In this document: positions 42,703 through 47,994 of the stretch, piece after piece | How the letters are laid out: every line of letters begins with the position of its first letter | How positions within the stretch are numbered: the stretch's first letter is position 1 | The notes under the pieces: generated by a model | Told to the model about the DNA's origin: nothing | Database searches by the model: none | What the model saw: only the letters and a program-made list of their open reading frames with translations | Translations under genes and position numbers: made by a program | NCBI RefSeq assembly: GCF_016056275.1 | Contig: NZ_JAECZA010000282.1 | Coordinates: 1-47,994 of the forward strand | DNA length: 47,994 nt | From: Dendronalium phyllosphericum CENA369 | GTDB lineage: Bacteria; Cyanobacteriota; Cyanobacteriia; Cyanobacteriales; Nostocaceae | Reading direction: 5' to 3'

Positions 42703-43779
42703 CTAATAAACTCCTTCGATCGCAGTAGCTTGATTATTCTGCAAGGGACGTACATTTGCCACTCCATCCCAACCCAAAGCCGGAAGCGCTTCCCAACGTT
42801 CAGCTCGATCTCTTTCTAATACTCGTGGTAAAAATAGTTCTTCCGCTAATAAAGAAATACAGACCCGTCCTGTTTGGTGATAGCCCAACACCTTATTTGG
42901 CTCGTCGAAATCTACAATTTCAATCTTGAAAAATGGTTCAAGGGGATAATAAACAATGTTAGGGTCGTCGGGTTGAGCCGGACGCAATGGTGCAACACCC
43001 ATAAGTGTGTTTCCATAAACCGCAGTGTTAACAGCATTAGGAAAGAACTCTGTACATAAAAGCTGATAAAGGTCTTGGGAAAGATGAGTTCCACCGTAGA
43101 ACAGTCCAGCAAACTGATAACCGCGCTCATTGAGTTCTGGAGCCAAAATTTGTAAAAGTGCTGGTGTTGTTCCTAAAACCTCTATCTCTTGCGTATCTAG
43201 AATTGCATAGGATTGCCGTCGAATGTGGTTCATGTACAATTCTAGAGTCTGGGTATCATTCTTCTGGTACAGTAACTTCACAAAACGTGGATCTAGGTCG
43301 ATGCGGTAGCACATTCCGCCGCGATGATTTGCAAAATCCTGAACCATATCTCCAACAGCGTGCGGCCCGGTAGGCCCAATCCACAACCAGTTAGCTTCTT
43401 GTGGAAACTTAACTATATTGTTGTAGTACCAGTCCATCCAATTTGTCATCAATAAACTGTAATCTCGGTAAGCGATTCGTGCAGGCAAACCAGTGGTTCC
43501 CCCTGTTTCGTATACGCGTAACCTGCTACGCTCCTTAGCGACTTTAGCTGGCATAAACTGACGCACGTCTGTTTTTCTCAACTCGTTAATTTCAAAAAAA
43601 CCCAGCAGTGCTAAATCCTCATATCCACGAATATCTTTATGTGGATCGATTTTTAATTCCTGCGATCGCTCTCTCCAAAACGGTGAACCATGTGTCGGAT
43701 GAAAATGAATGTCTATGATGTGACATACCCAGTCATCAAGGCTTATAGGTTCGGGCAAAATAGGGTGTGTAAATGTCAT
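42703..43779 (-). CDS. Adenylate-forming protein (LuxE/phenylacetate-CoA ligase-like)
   Basis: This 358-residue protein from ATG 43779 (TTG at 43791 is less likely) has the nucleotide-binding loop ETGGTTGLP (91-99), a motif of adenylate-forming ligases. EVLGTTPALLQIL, YGGTHLSQDLYQ and AVYGNTLMGVAPL recall LuxE acyl-protein synthetase and phenylacetate-CoA ligase-type enzymes; the usual mobile C-terminal domain is short. It should activate a carboxylic acid with ATP and pass the acyl group to CoA, a protein or the next gene's product. It is operonic with the LuxC-like gene (3-bp gap). A 727-bp promoter region separates it from the divergent alcohol dehydrogenase. Confidence 0.72.
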   Translation of the reverse strand: MTFTHPILPEPISLDDWVCHIIDIHFHPTHGSPFWRERSQELKIDPHKDIRGYEDLALLGFFEINELRKTDVRQFMPAKVAKERSRLRVYETGGTTGLPARIAYRDYSLLMTNWMDWYYNNIVKFPQEANWLWIGPTGPHAVGDMVQDFANHRGGMCYRIDLDPRFVKLLYQKNDTQTLELYMNHIRRQSYAILDTQEIEVLGTTPALLQILAPELNERGYQFAGLFYGGTHLSQDLYQLLCTEFFPNAVNTAVYGNTLMGVAPLRPAQPDDPNIVYYPLEPFFKIEIVDFDEPNKVLGYHQTGRVCISLLAEELFLPRVLERDRAERWEALPALGWDGVANVRPLQNNQATAIEGVY

Positions 43780-44506
43780 ATTTGAATCCAATATTATTTT
43801 TTAGAAAAAATCTGATGCTCGTTGAAAACTAGCTATCACTAATCTCTCAATTAGAAGATTTATAACTATATAAATCTCTTCTAAACAACTCATTTTCTAG
43901 ATAGATGATAAAATCGCTTGATTTTGATGTTTTCCTGAATTTTGAATTTTTGACTTTATTGACTAAGCGAGCTGGCTTTTAAATTAAATTTAACTATTTA
44001 ATAAGTAAAATACTCTATAGTTGGGAGTAAGTTCTATATCTATCTATCGATAGAAGAATAATTATGTAAAAATTTTTGGGAAATAAATATATAGGACTAT
44101 TATTTGATTTGTTTAAAAATCTAGTAGATGTAGTGCCGTGACTCAGCTAAATAGTTGTATTAAAATAAAGATGACAGTAGTCAGCAGTGTATCAGCGTTA
44201 CTATTTTTATCTTGTGGTTATTGTGCTACAGCCAAATATTATCCTATTTAGCCTAACTGGAAGCTTTTTCCTCTATTTTCAGAAGTAATTATCTAAAACG
44301 AGTGATTTACTAGTTATGAGGCTAAAAAAATACTATTTTATATTTTTTTAAATCACACCTAGTATGATGTTGGTTCAAGAGTTAAAATTTAGAAAAGCCA
44401 AGAAATTTAAGTTTTTAAATAAAAAAATTATCTTTTGCTAAATACAGGCACGATCTGCATTCACAATGCAGAATAAAAATATCTTTATCATCATTTTCTA
44501 TTGCTT
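43780..44506. other. 727-bp AT-rich divergent promoter region
   Basis: It lies between the leftward adenylating gene and the rightward alcohol dehydrogenase. It is strongly AT-rich, with TATCGATAGA-type short inverted motifs near 44041-44053 and several TATAAT-like boxes, but no open frame of note and no HIP1 site. A length of 700 bp is large for two promoters, so regulatory sites or a small RNA may be present. Confidence 0.5.
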
Positions 44507-45496
44507 ATGCGTGCGATGATTTTGGAGGCACAACGTCAACCCCTACGGTTAGCTGAATTACCAGTGCCAAAACCCAATCCTCAACAAGTACTGATTCGCG
44601 TTCGTGCTTGTGCTCTGTGCCGCACAGATTTGCATATAGTTGATGGAGAATTGACACACCCCAAATTACCGTTGGTACTTGGGCATCAAATTGTCGGTAC
44701 GATTGAAGCGATTGGCGATCGCGTTGATAAATTTAGTATTGGTCAACGAGTTGGTGTTCCTTGGTTGGGTTATACTTGCGGCGATCGCTGTCCTTACTGT
44801 CTCTCTGGTCGTGAAAATCTTTGCGATTATGCCGAGTTTACAGGATATAACTTTGATGGCGGCTTTGCAGAGTACACTGTCGCCGATTATCGTTTTTGCT
44901 TTCCCTTAGATCCCAGTTTTCCTGATTTACAAGCTGCACCGCTATTATGCGGTGGCTTAATTGGCTATCGGGCTTACACAATGACAGGTGATGCTGAAAA
45001 ACTCGGTTTTTATGGCTTTGGTTCAGCAGCTCACATATTAATTCAATTAGCTAGTTATCAAGGTCGTCAAGTCTTTGCTTTTACCCGTTCTAGCGATATT
45101 AAGGGACAAGAGTTTGCCCGTCAACTAGGTGCAACTTGGGCAGGTGGCTCAGACGAATTACCTCGAGAACCCTTGGATGCGGCGATTATTTTTGCTCCTG
45201 TTGGCAAGTTAGTACCTACTGCTTTGCGTGCAGTTGCTAAAGGCGGTGTAGTAGTTTGTGCTGGCATTCATATGAGCGATATTCCCTCTTTTCCCTACGA
45301 TATTCTTTGGGAAGAAAGAGTATTGCGATCTGTTGCCAATCTTACTCGTCAAGATGGAGAAAAGTTTCTGAGCCTAGCTTCCCAAGTTCGCATCCGCACA
45401 GAGGTGAACCTTTTTCCCCTCATTCAAGCAAATGAGGCTCTCGATGCGCTTCGTAGTGGCAAAATTGATGGCTCGGCTGTTTTGGTGGTGGACTAG
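44507..45496 (+). CDS. Zinc-dependent alcohol dehydrogenase family protein
   Basis: This 329-residue protein is read from ATG 44507 (TTG 44501 and ATG 44516 possible). It is an MDR-type alcohol dehydrogenase. The catalytic zinc ligands are C38 (CALCRTDLH) and H60 (VLGHQIVG); Q61 replaces the usual E. The structural zinc site is C91-GDR-C95-PY-C98-x7-C106, one residue longer in its first spacing than the standard C-x2-C-x2-C-x7-C. The Rossmann region is LGFYGFGSAAHILIQLASYQG. It oxidises or reduces an alcohol/aldehyde with NAD(P). It is divergent from the LuxE/LuxC-like pair and may complete acid-to-alcohol reduction. Confidence 0.85.
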   Translation: MRAMILEAQRQPLRLAELPVPKPNPQQVLIRVRACALCRTDLHIVDGELTHPKLPLVLGHQIVGTIEAIGDRVDKFSIGQRVGVPWLGYTCGDRCPYCLSGRENLCDYAEFTGYNFDGGFAEYTVADYRFCFPLDPSFPDLQAAPLLCGGLIGYRAYTMTGDAEKLGFYGFGSAAHILIQLASYQGRQVFAFTRSSDIKGQEFARQLGATWAGGSDELPREPLDAAIIFAPVGKLVPTALRAVAKGGVVVCAGIHMSDIPSFPYDILWEERVLRSVANLTRQDGEKFLSLASQVRIRTEVNLFPLIQANEALDALRSGKIDGSAVLVVD

Positions 45497-45795
45497 CAGT
45501 TCGCTAAGTTAACTTGGTTGGGTAAAGAGAAAGGAGAAAAAGTTTATTTCCTTTACTTGACTTAGCAATCGCCAAGTGGCTTTTGCGAACAAAACCGTAT
45601 CTGCATCGTCTACATCCGTTATAGTTATAGGTTATCAGTTGTAGTTATTGCCTGTGATGCAAAAAAAGCAAAACACAAGTGTAAAAATTCATAAAAATCA
45701 CTGCGATCGGGTAAAAAAGCTATATTTACCCAGGTAGCATTAAAACTACTGTTAACATCTAAATAATTTTAAGTAAATATTCTGACTCGACTCCT

Positions 45796-47682
45796 ATGAG
45801 AGAAACTATCCTAGAGGTTCGCAATCTACAAGTTGAATTTTCCGGTGATGGCAGCATTGTTAAAGCCGTGGATGGTATTTCCTTTACACTAAATCGAGGT
45901 GAAACTTTAGGGATAGTAGGAGAATCGGGAAGCGGTAAATCAGTAACATCACTAGCTGTAATGGGTTTATTACAAACTCCTGGTAGGGTTAGCGGTGGTG
46001 AAATCTGGTTTCATCCACAAGCAAATTCTAATCCGATTAATTTGGTGAAGTTGCCTGCCGAGCAAATGCAACTATACCGAGGTGGCGATATCGCTATGAT
46101 TTTTCAAGAACCGATGAGTTCCCTCAATCCGGTTTACACTATTGGGTTTCAGCTGACTGAAGCGATTATGCGCCATCAGAATGTGTCAGTTGCTGAAGCA
46201 CAAAGACTTGCGATCGCGGGCTTGCAAGAAGTTAAACTCTTACCTAGCGACGAGCTGATTAAACAACAGTATCTCGAAACTTGGCATCAAACTGACCCAA
46301 ATTCATCTAAACCAAACGAGTCAAAATTGGCACAATTGGTGAAGCAGTACAAAGATGCCATGCTGGAACGTTATCCTCATCAACTTTCTGGGGGTCAGTT
46401 GCAACGGGTGATGATTGCTATGGCTATTTCTTGCAACCCATTGCTATTGATTGCTGACGAACCAACTACAGCTTTAGATGTAACGGTACAAGCAACAATT
46501 ATTGATTTGTTGAGGGAATTGCAACAAAGTCGTGACATGGCATTGATTTTCATCACCCACGACTTAGGACTGATTTCAGAAATCGCTGACAAAGTAGCGG
46601 TAATGTATAAAGGCAAAGTTGTGGAATACGGTGTATCTGAGCAAATCTTTAGCAATCCCCAGCATCCATATACTAAGGGCTTGGTAGCTTGTCGTCCCAC
46701 GCTTAACCGCCGTCCAAACAAATTACTTACTGTTTCTGATTACATGATTGCAGAAGAAACGGCAACAGGACAGCTAATAATTCAGGAGAAAGAACCCCAA
46801 CAACCACCGGAAGTTACAACTGAGGAAATATCTGCAAGATGGGCAACCCTTAGTGAAAAGTCCCCTCTGTTACAAATCCGCGAACTTAAGGTTGGTTTCC
46901 CAGTGCGGGGCGTATTTGGTGGAACAAAACGCTACACTATGGCAGTGAATGGCGTTTCCTTTGATGTTAAACCAGGGGAAACATTGGGGTTAGTAGGAGA
47001 ATCTGGTTGCGGTAAAACTACTTTAGGCAGAACTTTGCTGCGATTAATCGAGCCAATGAGTGGTCAGATCGTCTTTGATGGGCAAGATATTACAACCCTC
47101 AAAGGAGAACCGTTGCAAAAACTGCGGCGGGAAATGCAAATAGTTTTCCAGAATCCTTTTAGTTCCCTCGATCCGCGCATGAAGATTGGGGAAGCAGTGA
47201 TGGAACCGTTGTTAATTCACTCGGTTGGTAAGACAAAACGACAACGGCGAGAACGTGCAGCCGAACTTCTAGAACGGGTGGGGTTGAATGCAGATGCCAT
47301 GAACCGCTATCCGCATCAGTTTTCTGGAGGACAACGGCAGCGAGTTTGTATAGCCCGTTCCCTAGCGCTAAATCCCAAATTCATCATCTGCGATGAATCA
47401 GTTTCAGCACTGGATGTATCAGTACAAGCGCAAGTATTGAATTTGCTGAAAGAATTACAGGAAGATTTTCAACTTACCTATATATTTATTTCCCACGATT
47501 TAAGCGTCGTAAAATTTATGAGCGATCGCATTTTGGTTATGAATCGCGGTCAAATTGTCGAACAAGGCACAGCCGAAAGCATCTACCGCGAACCCAAAGA
47601 AGAATACACACAAAAGTTAATAGCTTCAATTCCTACTGGTAGCCCCGAACGCGTGCGAAATCGGCAAGTGCGAACATTATAA
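45796..47682 (+). CDS. Fused oligopeptide/nickel-type ABC transporter ATPase (DppD-DppF fusion)
   Basis: This 628-residue protein has two nucleotide-binding domains. The first has Walker A GESGSGKS (42-49), signature [12 protein letters not shown] and Walker [13 protein letters not shown]. The second has Walker A GESGCGKT (401-408), signature [15 protein letters not shown] and [12 protein letters not shown]. Both contain the [10 protein letters not shown] / [11 protein letters not shown]-loops, typical of peptide-type importers such as GsiA or YejF. A roughly 35-residue insertion ([19 protein letters not shown], about 155-180) interrupts the first domain before its signature. No permease or binding protein gene is in the window, so its partners are encoded elsewhere. 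An IS end starts immediately after the stop. Confidence 0.9.
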   Translation: MRETILEVRNLQVEFSGDGSIVKAVDGISFTLNRGETLGIVGESGSGKSVTSLAVMGLLQTPGRVSGGEIWFHPQANSNPINLVKLPAEQMQLYRGGDIAMIFQEPMSSLNPVYTIGFQLTEAIMRHQNVSVAEAQRLAIAGLQEVKLLPSDELIKQQYLETWHQTDPNSSKPNESKLAQLVKQYKDAMLERYPHQLSGGQLQRVMIAMAISCNPLLLIADEPTTALDVTVQATIIDLLRELQQSRDMALIFITHDLGLISEIADKVAVMYKGKVVEYGVSEQIFSNPQHPYTKGLVACRPTLNRRPNKLLTVSDYMIAEETATGQLIIQEKEPQQPPEVTTEEISARWATLSEKSPLLQIRELKVGFPVRGVFGGTKRYTMAVNGVSFDVKPGETLGLVGESGCGKTTLGRTLLRLIEPMSGQIVFDGQDITTLKGEPLQKLRREMQIVFQNPFSSLDPRMKIGEAVMEPLLIHSVGKTKRQRRERAAELLERVGLNADAMNRYPHQFSGGQRQRVCIARSLALNPKFIICDESVSALDVSVQAQVLNLLKELQEDFQLTYIFISHDLSVVKFMSDRILVMNRGQIVEQGTAESIYREPKEEYTQKLIASIPTGSPERVRNRQVRTL

Positions 47683-47994
47683 GAGACCTCTTGCAAAAGT
47701 CGCTTAAGCAAATTCGGTTTGGGGAAGACGAAGCTCGTAATTGTAGAGAGCAGCAATCAGATTAAACCTCAAACTAAATCTTTTTCGACGATTTCTATAA
47801 GTGAAGGACAAAATTTTAAATACCTTCAGCTTCCGATTTACATGCTCACCTAAAACTCTGATTTTAGCTAATTCTTGATTGCTCTTTTTATCCTCACAAG
47901 TTAACTTACCTCCTCTAGGTTTTTTCTTAGGAATCTGACTATTGCTATGTAGTTTTTGAATACCTTGATAACCTTTATCTCCCAAGCATTTTAT
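47683..47994 (-). mobile_element. IS5-like insertion sequence, one end, cut by window edge
   Basis: The terminus AGACCTCTTGCAAAAGT (47684-47700) lies just beyond the transposase stop (47704), and directly after the TAA (47680-47682) of the ABC ATPase gene. The same terminus bounds the 158-bp element at 2493-2650 and occurs as solo relics at 7961 and 37613. The other end is outside the window. Confidence 0.7.
47704..47994 (-). CDS. IS5-family transposase, C-terminal part
   Basis: The C-terminal 97 codons of a transposase run without interruption to the window edge. The sequence reads LGDKGYQGIQKLHSNSQIPKKKPRGG, then NQELAKIRVLGEHVNRKLKVFKIL and RFNLIAALYNYE. This is the region after the second catalytic Asp of IS5-group DDE enzymes: GDKGYQG follows it, and the E is probably in VLGEHVNRKLK. 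Its start is outside the window, so integrity is unknown, but this segment is intact and may be functional. Confidence 0.8.
   Translation of the reverse strand: MKCLGDKGYQGIQKLHSNSQIPKKKPRGGKLTCEDKKSNQELAKIRVLGEHVNRKLKVFKILSFTYRNRRKRFSLRFNLIAALYNYELRLPQTEFA

Overview
The window is chromosomal DNA from a cyanobacterium, most likely a filamentous heterocyst-forming one. This rests on many HIP1-type GCGATCGC octamers inside genes, a phycocyanobilin reductase gene (pcyA), a complete DevB-DevC-DevA type exporter, a probable monoglucosyldiacylglycerol synthase, a PEP-CTERM protein, and the heptanucleotide and hairpin repeats typical of Nostocales. I see no tRNA, rRNA or CRISPR array. The genus cannot be fixed from the sequence alone.

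Layout. 1-5.6 kb: a transposase relic with an internal stop, an unknown 154-residue protein paired with a glutathione S-transferase, a YajQ-family protein, a 158-bp MITE-like element, a DprA/SLOG-like protein, a P-loop/DRTGG protein and a small unknown. 6-10 kb: a membrane GT2 glycosyltransferase, a TPR protein and a type-4 uracil-DNA glycosylase. 10-14.7 kb: four glycosyltransferase-like genes, three leftward and one rightward. 15.3-17.1 kb: a long AT-rich stretch without a credible gene. 17-21.4 kb: a PAS-Crp regulator, a duplicated-domain protein next to a small zinc ribbon, and an Ap4A phosphorylase. 21.4-25.2 kb: a PEP-CTERM protein and a leftward run of CDF zinc transporter, 70-residue secreted peptide and PhoA alkaline phosphatase, with a Pho-box-like array upstream. 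25.4-30.6 kb: a cysteine desulfurase-like gene and a large LRR-Roc-COR-TIR gene, with copies of one 84-bp repeat family on both sides of the latter. 30.6-41.2 kb: a DUF4336 protein, a HAD phosphatase, a membrane protein, devA-devC-devB, pcyA, a small unknown and a membrane GTPase. 41.3-47.7 kb: an aldehyde dehydrogenase/LuxC-like and adenylating/LuxE-like pair, a divergent zinc alcohol dehydrogenase, a fused oligopeptide-type ABC ATPase, and the end of an IS5-like element.

Four groups look functional as sets. (1) CDF transporter, small exported peptide and PhoA form a compact, partly overlapping run behind four 11-bp-spaced Pho-box-like repeats. This suggests a phosphate-starvation module that also supplies zinc to the periplasm, where the zinc enzyme PhoA works. 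(2) The Roco-TIR protein resembles NLR-type immune or cell-death proteins and lies between repeat arrays. (3) The carboxylate-activating and reducing pair plus the divergent alcohol dehydrogenase could turn an acid into an aldehyde and an alcohol. (4) DevB-DevC-DevA forms a standard exporter.

Several repeat families recur. One 17-bp terminus appears at the IS5-like element at the right edge, at both ends of the 158-bp element near 2.5 kb, and as solo copies. Another pair of inverted repeats bounds a 91-bp element at 14.8 kb.
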